Below are positions 1-5,239 of a stretch of DNA of 5,239 nt, piece after piece. The position numbers and the translations under genes are program-made. Source of the DNA: Paracoccaceae bacterium (lineage in GTDB: Bacteria; Pseudomonadota; Alphaproteobacteria; Rhodobacterales; Rhodobacteraceae); contig JALXER010000228.1 of assembly GCA_027069385.1 (NCBI GenBank), positions 1 through 5,239 of the forward strand, given 5' to 3'. Each line of letters begins with the position of its first letter. The stretch's first letter is position 1. The notes beneath the pieces are model-generated. The model was given only the letters and a program-made list of their open reading frames with translations, ran no database searches and had not been told where the DNA came from.

Positions 1-828
1 GCGCGCGGCATTCCCATGGATCAGGATTGTGTCTCGCCCGCCGTGCATTCGGCGTTCAGCACCCCGATCGAATTCATGGAATTTCTGGCAAAGCTGCGCA
101 AGCTTTCGGGCGGTAAACCCGTCGGATTCAAGCTGTGTGTCGGGCATCGGCGCGAGTTTATGTGCATGGTCAAGGCGATGCTCAAAACCCAAATCGTGCC
201 CGATTTCATTGTGGTGGACGGCAAAGAAGGCGGCACCGGCGCGGCACCGCTGGAATTTGCCAACCATATCGGCATGCCGCTGGTCGAGGGGCTAACCTTT
301 GTGGTCAACACGCTGGTCGGGGCGGGCCTGCGCGACCAGATCAGGATTGGCGCGGCGGGCAAGCTGATTACCGCCTACGATCTGGCCCGCACCTATGCCA
401 TGGGCGCGGACTGGGTGAACTCGGCGCGCGGGTTCATGTTCTCTATCGGCTGCGTGCAGGCGCAGGCCTGTCATACCAACCGCTGTCCGGTGGGCATTAC
501 CACGCAAGATAAGCTGCGCCAACGCGCCGTAGATGTGGAAGACAAATCGAAACGGGTGGCGAATTTTCACAAAAATACCCTCAAGGCCGTGGCAGAAATG
601 ATCGGCGCTGCCGGGCTGTCTACGCCCTATGACTTGCAGCCCAAGCACCTGATGGTGCGCCAGAAAAGCGGTGAAACCATCTCGGGGGCCAAGATCTATA
701 ACGAGTTGAAGCCCGACGAATTGCTGAACGGCGATATCCGGGTGGAGGCCTATCGCGTTCCGTGGAACAACGCCCGTGCCGAAAGTTACGAAGTGTATGA
801 GGGCATGGAAAGCCTGCACTATAATTGA
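1..828 (+). CDS. FMN-binding glutamate synthase family protein, C-terminal part (5' truncated)
   Basis: This is the C-terminal 275 codons of a protein related to the FMN/iron-sulfur synthase domain of glutamate synthase (GltB). The reading frame is open to base 1, and the residues before the first ATG (ARGIP at nt 1-15) fit the fold, so the gene starts outside the window. Visible marks are DGKEGGTGAAP (from codon 73), the phosphate-binding loop region of the FMN TIM barrel, then GAAGKLITAYDLA and GADWVNSARG. The C-x5-C-x4-C cluster at codons 151, 157 and 162 (CVQAQACHTNRC followed by PVGI) is the 3Fe-4S ligand pattern of glutamate synthases. The protein ends soon after this domain, with no GXGXG beta-helix domain, so it is the short stand-alone family (usually about 500 residues) and not full GltB. 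No gltD follows, because the next gene converges. Glutamate synthesis, or a related amidotransfer or redox reaction, is inferred from the family; the physiological substrate is not certain. Confidence 0.9.
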   Translation, partial: ARGIPMDQDCVSPAVHSAFSTPIEFMEFLAKLRKLSGGKPVGFKLCVGHRREFMCMVKAMLKTQIVPDFIVVDGKEGGTGAAPLEFANHIGMPLVEGLTFVVNTLVGAGLRDQIRIGAAGKLITAYDLARTYAMGADWVNSARGFMFSIGCVQAQACHTNRCPVGITTQDKLRQRAVDVEDKSKRVANFHKNTLKAVAEMIGAAGLSTPYDLQPKHLMVRQKSGETISGAKIYNELKPDELLNGDIRVEAYRVPWNNARAESYEVYEGMESLHYN

Positions 829-869
829 CCCGTCGCGCGCCATTACACCCCGAAATCGCCACCCCGTCG

Positions 870-934
870 CGGCAGCTCTGCCGACGAGAGGGGCCGTTTA
901 CGGCTCCTCGAGGAGGCAGACGGCCCGAGAGGGC
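870..934. terminator. Cluster of overlapping hairpins between convergent genes, probable two-way terminator
   Basis: The 122-base gap between the gltB-like gene and ctaA has no gene but is rich in dyad symmetry. A small hairpin CGGCA-GCTC-TGCCG lies at 870-883. A 9-bp stem with one G-U pair and a TTTA loop (GAGGGGCCG / CGGCTCCTC) lies at 888-909. A perfect 12-bp palindrome CTCCTCGAGGAG at 904-915 shares the 3' arm of that stem. A GCCC-GAGA-GGGC hairpin with a GNRA-type loop lies at 923-934. None is followed by a T-run on either strand, so a classic intrinsic terminator is not shown. The position between two converging stop codons makes termination or 3'-end protection the likeliest role. Confidence 0.45.
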
Positions 935-950
935 TTGCTAGGGCGCAGAC

Positions 951-2078
951 CTAGGCCCGGGCGATTTTCTGGGCGGCGGGATAGGCGGATTCAAAGCGGG
1001 CGCGCAGGGTAAGGGCAAAGATGATCACCGCGCCCAGCTGGTGGGTAATGGCGATATGGGCCTGCGCTGCAAACAGCACCGTGGTAATGCCAAGGCCGAC
1101 CTGCACCGCTACGGCAAGCACCATGACCAGATGCCAGCGCTTCACCCCGTCCAGCGCCGAGGCGCGGCTTTTCCACCATGTCAGCACCGCCACCAGCGCC
1201 ACCAGATAGCCCAGCATCCGGTGATTCCATTGCACCAGCGCCGGATTTTGCAGGAAATTGCTCCAGAACGGCTCCAGATCGAAACTGCTCGAGGGCAGGA
1301 ATTCGCCCTGCATCAGCGGCCAGTCCGTATAGCCCTGCCCCGCATCAATGCCCGCGACCAGCGCGCCCAGCAATACTTGCAAGAACACCAGCACCACCAT
1401 CACGGTGCCCAGCCGCCCAAGCCCGTGCAGCCGCTGGCGGCGGGCTTGAATCACCTCGGTAGCCCCCATGCGCAGGGCCGGCAGATACCATGCGATCAGC
1501 CCCAGAATCAGAAAGGCCAGCCCCAGATGGATCGCCAGCCGATAGCTGGCCACATCCACCGCAAATCCGCTCAACCCCGATGACACCATCCACCAGCCGA
1601 TCGCGCCCTGCACCCCGCCCAGCACGCCAATGCCCAGCAAGCGCCCGGTCCAGCCGGTCGGAATCGCCTTGCGCAGCCAGAACCACAAAAAGCCCACGCC
1701 CCAGACCAGCCCGATCACCCGACCCAGAAACCGGTGCGCCCATTCCCACCAGAATATGCCCTTGAACGCGCTCAGGTCCATGTGCATGTTCTGCAACCGG
1801 AACTCGGGCGAGGCCTGATACTTGGCGAATTCTTCCTGCCAGTCGGCATCGCTTAGCGGCGGAATCGCCCCGGTTACCGGCTTCCATTCGGTAATCGACA
1901 GCCCGCTATCGGTCAGGCGGGTCAGCCCGCCCACCACGATCATCATCACCACCAGCGCGAATATCACCATCAGCCACACCGCAATCCCGCGCCGCGAGCG
2001 GGCCGGTTTGCCGGCGGGTTTGGGCGCTTCGGGTTGCGCGCTGCTGACGTCTTGAAAAATGTTTCGGCTCTGGCTCAT
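951..2078 (-). CDS. ctaA: Heme A synthase (COX15/CtaA family)
   Basis: This integral inner-membrane protein of 375 residues oxidises the C8 methyl of heme O to the formyl group of heme A, needed by aa3-type cytochrome c oxidase. Eight membrane segments are readable (roughly residues 31-52, 117-135, 145-169, 179-199, 223-244, 286-302, 315-336 and 341-359), arranged as two four-helix halves. The heme-ligand-type histidines are present in their usual contexts: H115 (EWAHRFLGR), H184 (RLAIHL), H286 (WNHRMLGY) and H346 (ITHQLGA). The early signature GGLTRLTDSGLSITEWKPVTG spans about residues 50-70. There is no cysteine anywhere, which fits the alphaproteobacterial/mitochondrial COX15 type and not the Bacillus type with its loop cysteine pair. 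The length is normal. An AGGG (2088-2085) lies 6 bases before the ATG, a modest ribosome binding site. The N-terminal 30 residues are a polar, Pro/Arg-rich cytoplasmic tail. It is divergent from the next gene and convergent with the previous one, so it is likely monocistronic. Confidence 0.97.
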   Translation of the reverse strand: MSQSRNIFQDVSSAQPEAPKPAGKPARSRRGIAVWLMVIFALVVMMIVVGGLTRLTDSGLSITEWKPVTGAIPPLSDADWQEEFAKYQASPEFRLQNMHMDLSAFKGIFWWEWAHRFLGRVIGLVWGVGFLWFWLRKAIPTGWTGRLLGIGVLGGVQGAIGWWMVSSGLSGFAVDVASYRLAIHLGLAFLILGLIAWYLPALRMGATEVIQARRQRLHGLGRLGTVMVVLVFLQVLLGALVAGIDAGQGYTDWPLMQGEFLPSSSFDLEPFWSNFLQNPALVQWNHRMLGYLVALVAVLTWWKSRASALDGVKRWHLVMVLAVAVQVGLGITTVLFAAQAHIAITHQLGAVIIFALTLRARFESAYPAAQKIARA

Positions 2079-2117
2079 CTGACACCCTGTTTTTGCTGCA
2101 TCGTCCCTAGATCAAAG

Positions 2118-2162
2118 CGCCGCGCGGGTCCAGTCTTGTTGACAAAAAACCCGCGCGCGGCG
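2118..2162. promoter_or_regulatory. Divergent intergenic region with bulged inverted repeat enclosing a TTGACA box
   Basis: The 122-base gap between the divergent ctaA and nuclease-like genes contains a perfect 9-bp inverted repeat, CGCGCGGGT (2121-2129) and ACCCGCGCG (2149-2157). Allowing a 2-base bulge extends it outward to 2118-2162. The loop carries TTGACA (2139-2144), a perfect -35 hexamer for the plus strand, overlapping the small dyad TTGT-TG-ACAA (2136-2145). The base 17 positions downstream begins GACCCT, a poor -10 match, so a complete promoter is not shown. I see no good promoter for ctaA on the minus strand. The repeat could be an operator, or an RNA structure in either leader. 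Confidence 0.4.
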
Positions 2163-2200
2163 ACCCTGACGGTATTCACAGCAATATTTAAGGATCCAAA

Positions 2201-3268
2201 ATGTATTATGCCAGACTAAACCACAACCCCGACAAGGCCCGCATTGCCACGCGCTTGCTGGCACTAAAAGACAAGCTAGCCGCCGATGTGCCGCAGAAAT
2301 GCGCCTCGATGACCCTGCTCGCCACATGGAATATCCGCGAATTCGACGCGCCCAGCTATGGGATGCGCACCGACGAACCGCTGTTCTACATCGCCGAAAT
2401 CATCTCTCATTTTGACCTGATCGCGGTGCAGGAAGTGCGCGAGGATCTGGGCGCCCTCTACAAGGTGCTGGCCATTCTGGGGCGCGACAACTGGGATTAC
2501 ATCGTCTCGGATGTATCCGAGGGCACCCCGGGCAATCGCGAACGCATGGCATTTATCTACGACAAGCGCAGCGTTTCCTTTACCCGCAAGGCCGGCGAGG
2601 TGGTGATGCCCGCCATAGAGGTAAAAGAGGGCCGCAAAACCCTGCGCTATGACCCCGCAACCCAGCTATACCGCACGCCCTTCATGTGCAGCTTTCGCAC
2701 CGGCTGGTCCCACCTGATGCTGTGCACCGTGCATATCATGTATGGCAAAGACGAGCCGAACAACCCCAAGCGCGTCAAGGAAATCCGCATGATCGCCGAT
2801 TTGCTGGCCAAACGGGCGCGCAGCAGAAAAGCGCCTGAAAACATGGTGTTGCTGGGGGATTTCAACATTTACAACCCCGAGGATTCCACCATGGAAGCCC
2901 TGACCGCCGCCGGTTTTGAAATCGACGAAAGCCTGCAATCCCTGCCGCAAAGCAATATCAGCACCAAGGAAAAGCGGTTTTATGACCAGATCGCCATCTA
3001 CCCGCACAAGCACCGGTTCGAACCCAGCGGGCGCGCCAATGTGTTTGACTATTACGACGTGGTCTACCGCCCCGAAGACGAGGCAATCTATGCCGCTAAA
3101 ATGGGCGATTCCTATACCACCACCTCCAGCGGCAAACCGCGCAAAAACAAGTCGCTTTACTACAAGACCTATTGGCGCACCTTCCAGATGTCCGACCATC
3201 TGCCCATGTGGGTTCAGATCAAAACCGACTTTTCACGCGACTATCTGGCGGAAATGCAAACGGGTTAG
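2201..3268 (+). CDS. Endonuclease/exonuclease/phosphatase (EEP) family protein
   Basis: This 355-residue protein has the DNase I/exonuclease III-like metal-dependent phosphoesterase fold. The catalytic set is present in order: N44 (ATWNIREF), E78 (VQEVRE), a basic NRERMAF segment (112-118), H178 (TVHIMYGK), D220 and N222 (LLGDFNIYNPED), D262 (YDQIAI) and the final D332-H333 (SDHLPMWVQI). It should therefore cleave phosphodiester or phosphomonoester bonds with Mg2+ or Mn2+, but this fold serves nucleases, lipid phosphatases and others, and the substrate cannot be read from the sequence. There is no signal peptide or membrane segment, so it is probably cytoplasmic. The start is supported by AAGGA (2190-2194) 6 bases before the ATG. 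The N-terminal 35 residues are a charged helical lead-in, and a Lys/Arg-rich stretch (about 311-318, GKPRKNKS) precedes the last strand. It is divergent from ctaA and convergent with trmJ, so it is probably transcribed alone. Confidence 0.88.
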   Translation: MYYARLNHNPDKARIATRLLALKDKLAADVPQKCASMTLLATWNIREFDAPSYGMRTDEPLFYIAEIISHFDLIAVQEVREDLGALYKVLAILGRDNWDYIVSDVSEGTPGNRERMAFIYDKRSVSFTRKAGEVVMPAIEVKEGRKTLRYDPATQLYRTPFMCSFRTGWSHLMLCTVHIMYGKDEPNNPKRVKEIRMIADLLAKRARSRKAPENMVLLGDFNIYNPEDSTMEALTAAGFEIDESLQSLPQSNISTKEKRFYDQIAIYPHKHRFEPSGRANVFDYYDVVYRPEDEAIYAAKMGDSYTTTSSGKPRKNKSLYYKTYWRTFQMSDHLPMWVQIKTDFSRDYLAEMQTG

Positions 3269-3275
3269 GACCTGC

Positions 3276-3296
3276 CCCTAGGGCCGCTTGCGGCCC
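3276..3296. terminator. Hairpin at the convergent 3' junction, inside the last trmJ codons
   Basis: GGGCCG-CTTG-CGGCCC (3281-3296) forms a perfect 6-bp G/C stem with a 4-base loop, directly adjoining the 8-bp palindrome CCCTAGGG (3276-3283) that includes the trmJ stop. It overlaps the trmJ codons for Gly-Arg-Lys-Arg-Pro. For the plus-strand gene it begins 13 bases after its stop codon. No T-run follows on either strand, so it is a candidate two-way transcript-end structure and not a textbook terminator. Confidence 0.35.
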
Positions 3297-4042
3297 AGCG
3301 CCTTGACCACGCCGTGCAGCAGCCGGATATCGGCGTCGGTCAGGGGCATGCGGGCGAACAGGTTGCGCAGGTTTTCCACCATTGATTCGCGTTTTTCCTC
3401 GGGCCAGAAAAACCCCGCATCCTCCAACCGCGCTTCAAGCCGGTCATTCAGCTTCTGGCGCTCGATATTGCTGGCAAAGCGGGCCTTGCCCAGCGCCAGC
3501 ACCTCGGGCGGGGTATCATCGCCAAGGCGGCGCCATTCATAGGCGACCAGCAGCACCGATTGCGCCAGATTAAGCGAGGCAAAGGCCGGATTGACCGGAA
3601 TAGAGATCAGCGCATCGGCCTGCACCACATCGGCATTTTGCAAACCGGCGCGTTCCGGCCCGAACATCACCCCCACCTTTTGCCCGTTGGCGGTCAATTC
3701 ACGCGCATGAGCCATGGCGCGTTCGGGCGTCATAACCGGCTTGGTCAGGTCGCGATTGCGCGCCGTGGTGGCAAACACATAATTCAGGTCTTTCAGCGCC
3801 GCACCGGTCGTTTCAACCACCTGCACCCCGTCCAGCACCCGACCCGCACCGCTGGCCATCGCCACCGCCGCCGGATTGGGCCAGCCATCGCGCGGCGCAA
3901 TAAGGCGCATCCGGTCCAGCCCGAAATTCCACATCGCCCGCGCCGCGCCGCCGATGTTTTCACCCATCTGCGGGTTGACCAGAATAAATGCCGGCGTCGG
4001 CCCCTGCCAGCCTTGGTCTTTGCGGTGATTGGTGCCGGACAT
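3278..4042 (-). CDS. trmJ: tRNA (cytidine/uridine-32-2'-O)-methyltransferase TrmJ-like (SPOUT/TrmH family)
   Basis: This 254-residue SAM-dependent RNA methyltransferase is expected to 2'-O-methylate position 32 in the tRNA anticodon loop. The three SPOUT motifs are clear: motif 1 NPQMGENIGGAAR (residues 23-35, with N29 and R35), motif 2 VMFGPERAGL (125-134, with E130) and motif 3 ISIPVNPAFASLNLAQSV (146-163, with S156 and N158), which build the trefoil-knot SAM site. The C-terminal helical extension (about 195-254; FFWPEEKRESMVENLRNLF then LTDADIRLLHGVVKAL) is typical of TrmJ and absent from plain TrmL. I start at 4042 (MSGTNHRK) because AGGAG sits 5 bases upstream. An in-frame ATG at 4096 would add 18 residues, overlap the probable promoter and has no clear ribosome site. 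The stop is 9 bases from the stop of the converging nuclease-like gene. Exact tRNA substrates are inferred. Confidence 0.93.
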   Translation of the reverse strand: MSGTNHRKDQGWQGPTPAFILVNPQMGENIGGAARAMWNFGLDRMRLIAPRDGWPNPAAVAMASGAGRVLDGVQVVETTGAALKDLNYVFATTARNRDLTKPVMTPERAMAHARELTANGQKVGVMFGPERAGLQNADVVQADALISIPVNPAFASLNLAQSVLLVAYEWRRLGDDTPPEVLALGKARFASNIERQKLNDRLEARLEDAGFFWPEEKRESMVENLRNLFARMPLTDADIRLLHGVVKALGRKRP

Positions 4043-4047
4043 GGGCG

Positions 4048-4052
4048 CTCCT
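4048..4052 (-). promoter_or_regulatory. Ribosome binding site of trmJ (decides the start)
   Basis: On the minus strand AGGAG is followed by 5 bases (CGCCC) and then the ATG at 4042-4040. This is a strong Shine-Dalgarno match and is the main reason for choosing the shorter 254-residue TrmJ over the version starting at 4096. Confidence 0.75.
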
Positions 4053-4067
4053 GTATTGGTTTTGCGC

Positions 4068-4096
4068 GTGATACGACGGGGCGGGCGCAATTGCAA
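4068..4096 (-). promoter_or_regulatory. Candidate promoter of trmJ
   Basis: On the minus strand TTGCAA (4096-4091) and TATCAC (4073-4068) are separated by exactly 17 bases; each matches the sigma-70-type consensus at four of six positions. Transcription would start near 4061, giving a short leader holding the AGGAG ribosome site. The -35 lies within a tandem GCAATT-GCAATT repeat (4087-4098) that contains the palindrome GCAATTGC. Confidence 0.4.
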
Positions 4097-4110
4097 TTCA
4101 TCACATTCGG

Positions 4111-4116
4111 TATACT
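4111..4116 (+). promoter_or_regulatory. Candidate -10 element of icd
   Basis: TATACT matches the -10 consensus at five of six positions and lies 80 bases before the icd start. The -35 is poor: at a 17-base spacing the hexamer is CAATTG, and the nearest TTGCAA (4091-4096) is only 14 bases away. The hexamer overlaps the palindrome GTATAC (4110-4115). The leader between it and icd holds a pyrimidine tract (4130-4141) flanked by GCGC on both sides. The weak -35 suggests an activator or a non-consensus promoter, but that is only inference. Confidence 0.35.
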
Positions 4117-4196
4117 AACGCATACAGCGCCCTTTTCTTTTGCGCCGCGATGGTCTAGAACTCGGCCAACGCAACGAATCCATAGGGGAACGAACC

Positions 4197-5239
4197 ATGG
4201 CAAAGATCAAAGTCGAAAATCCGGTTGTCGAGCTTGACGGCGACGAGATGACCCGCATCATCTGGCAGTTTATCAAGGACAAGCTGATCCTGCCCTATCT
4301 TGATATCGACCTGAAATACTATGACCTCGGCATGGAAAGTCGCGATGCAACCGACGACCAGATCACCATCGACGCCGCAGAAGCCATCAAGAAATACGGG
4401 GTTGGCGTCAAGTGTGCGACCATCACGCCGGATGAGGCCAGGGTCGAGGAATTCGGCCTGAAAAAGATGTGGAAATCACCCAACGGCACGTTGCGCAACA
4501 TTCTGGGCGGTACGATCTTTCGCGCGCCGATCATTTGCCAAAACGTCCCGCGCCTTGTGCCGGGCTGGACCGACCCGATCGTCATTGGCCGCCACGCCTT
4601 TGGTGACCAGTACAAGGCTACCGATTTCCGCTATCCCGGGGCTGGCAAGCTCAGCATGAAATTTGTCGGCGAAGACGGCACGGTGATCGAGGAAGAAGTC
4701 TATGACGCGCCCTCCTCGGGGGTATTTATGGGCATGTATAACCGCGATGACAGCATCCGCGACTTTGCCCGCGCCTCTATGAACTATGCGCTGAAAATGG
4801 GCTGGCCGCTGTACCTGTCGACCAAAAACACCATTCTCAAGGCCTATGACGGCCGCTTCAAGGATCTGTTTCAGGAAATCTTCGATGCGGAATTTGCCGA
4901 CAAGTTTGCAGAGGCGGGCATCACCTACGAACACCGTCTGATCGACGACATGGTGGCAGCGGCGATGAAATGGTCGGGCAAATTTGTCTGGGCCTGCAAG
5001 AACTATGACGGTGATGTGCAATCCGACACGGTGGCGCAGGGGTTTGGCTCGCTCGGGCTGATGACCTCTATCCTGATGACCCCCGATGGCAAAACCGTCG
5101 AGGCCGAAGCCGCACACGGCACCGTAACCCGCCACTATCGCCAGCACCAGAAGGGAGAGGCAACCTCGACCAACTCGATCGCGTCCACCTCTGCATGGAC
5201 CGGCGGGCTGCAACACCCCGCCCCGCTCGACGACAACGC
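4197..5239 (+). CDS. icd: NADP-dependent isocitrate dehydrogenase (3' truncated)
   Basis: This is the first 347 codons of a eukaryote-type homodimeric NADP-isocitrate dehydrogenase (family length about 404), cut by the right edge. It oxidatively decarboxylates isocitrate to 2-oxoglutarate in the TCA cycle and yields NADPH. Substrate residues sit at the same numbers as in human IDH1: T77, S94, N96, R100, R109 and R132, with catalytic Y139. K210 and the metal-binding aspartates D250, D273 and D277 follow with a shift of two. The NADP loop AAHGTVTRH (305-313) and N326 (TSTN) are present. AGGGGA (4184-4189) lies 7 bases before the ATG. It is divergent from trmJ. Oddity: beyond residue 321 the protein departs from the near-invariant family sequence (A322, T331-S332, G336, P341, P343), although the frame stays open to the window end. 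The product 2-oxoglutarate is the carbon acceptor in glutamate synthesis, a loose link to the gltB-like gene. Confidence 0.96.
   Translation, partial: MAKIKVENPVVELDGDEMTRIIWQFIKDKLILPYLDIDLKYYDLGMESRDATDDQITIDAAEAIKKYGVGVKCATITPDEARVEEFGLKKMWKSPNGTLRNILGGTIFRAPIICQNVPRLVPGWTDPIVIGRHAFGDQYKATDFRYPGAGKLSMKFVGEDGTVIEEEVYDAPSSGVFMGMYNRDDSIRDFARASMNYALKMGWPLYLSTKNTILKAYDGRFKDLFQEIFDAEFADKFAEAGITYEHRLIDDMVAAAMKWSGKFVWACKNYDGDVQSDTVAQGFGSLGLMTSILMTPDGKTVEAEAAHGTVTRHYRQHQKGEATSTNSIASTSAWTGGLQHPAPLDDN

Noticed and set aside
292..843. Minus-strand open frame of 183 codons opposite the gltB-like gene
   Set aside because: It is antisense to the conserved FMN/3Fe-4S domain, with no coherent fold or ribosome site.
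776..1012. Small plus-strand frame of 78 codons bridging the gltB-like/ctaA gap
   Set aside because: It starts inside one gene and ends inside the other, is Arg-rich and low in complexity, and has no clear ribosome site. The gap is better explained by hairpins.
2100..2118. Possible FNR-type site (TTGAT on the minus strand upstream of ctaA)
   Set aside because: Only one half-site is present: the minus strand reads TTGAT-CTAG-GGACG, where the second half should be ATCAA. This is insufficient to claim oxygen control.
4043..4096. Longer TrmJ start at 4096 (18 extra residues)
   Set aside because: The extra residues are a basic stretch not typical of the family, and they overlap the candidate promoter. 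The start at 4042 has AGGAG at ideal spacing.
3560..4237. Plus-strand open frame of 225 codons opposite trmJ and running into icd
   Set aside because: Its product is rich in Arg/His/Gly with no family resemblance, and it overlaps trmJ, the divergent promoter region and the icd start. It is a mirror of trmJ codon bias.
4476..5216. Long open frame of 246 codons on the minus strand opposite icd
   Set aside because: It lies wholly antisense to a clearly homologous icd, and its translation shows no recognisable domain. Long antisense frames are expected opposite G/C-biased codons.

Overview
The window reads as an ordinary stretch of chromosome from an alphaproteobacterium, most likely Rhodobacterales-like. 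This is inferred from the G/C-rich coding style, a cysteine-free COX15-type heme A synthase, a eukaryote-type homodimeric NADP-isocitrate dehydrogenase and a TrmJ-type tRNA methyltransferase. There are no mobile elements, phage genes, CRISPR arrays, tRNAs or rRNAs, and I see no sign of an undescribed multi-gene system.

Layout: (1) 1-828 (+) is the C-terminal half of a stand-alone, FMN-binding glutamate synthase-like protein, cut by the left window edge. (2) 829-950 is a convergent gap packed with overlapping palindromes, probably a two-way termination zone. (3) 951-2078 (-) is ctaA, heme A synthase. (4) 2079-2200 is a divergent gap containing a bulged inverted repeat that encloses a TTGACA box. 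(5) 2201-3268 (+) is an intact endonuclease/exonuclease/phosphatase-fold protein of unknown specific role. (6) 3278-4042 (-) is trmJ, converging on gene 5 with only 9 bases between the stop codons. (7) 4043-4196 is a divergent promoter region. (8) 4197-5239 (+) is the first 347 codons of icd, cut by the right edge.

The five genes alternate in strand, so each is probably its own transcription unit and no operon is visible. They share a loose theme of central metabolism and respiration (ammonium/glutamate chemistry, 2-oxoglutarate and NADPH production, heme A for the aa3 oxidase) plus one RNA-modification gene and one nuclease/phosphatase-type gene. Nothing suggests they act together directly. 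The points most worth a second look are a cluster of non-conservative changes at the end of the visible icd, the palindromes in the gltB-like/ctaA gap, and the inverted repeats in the two divergent promoter regions.
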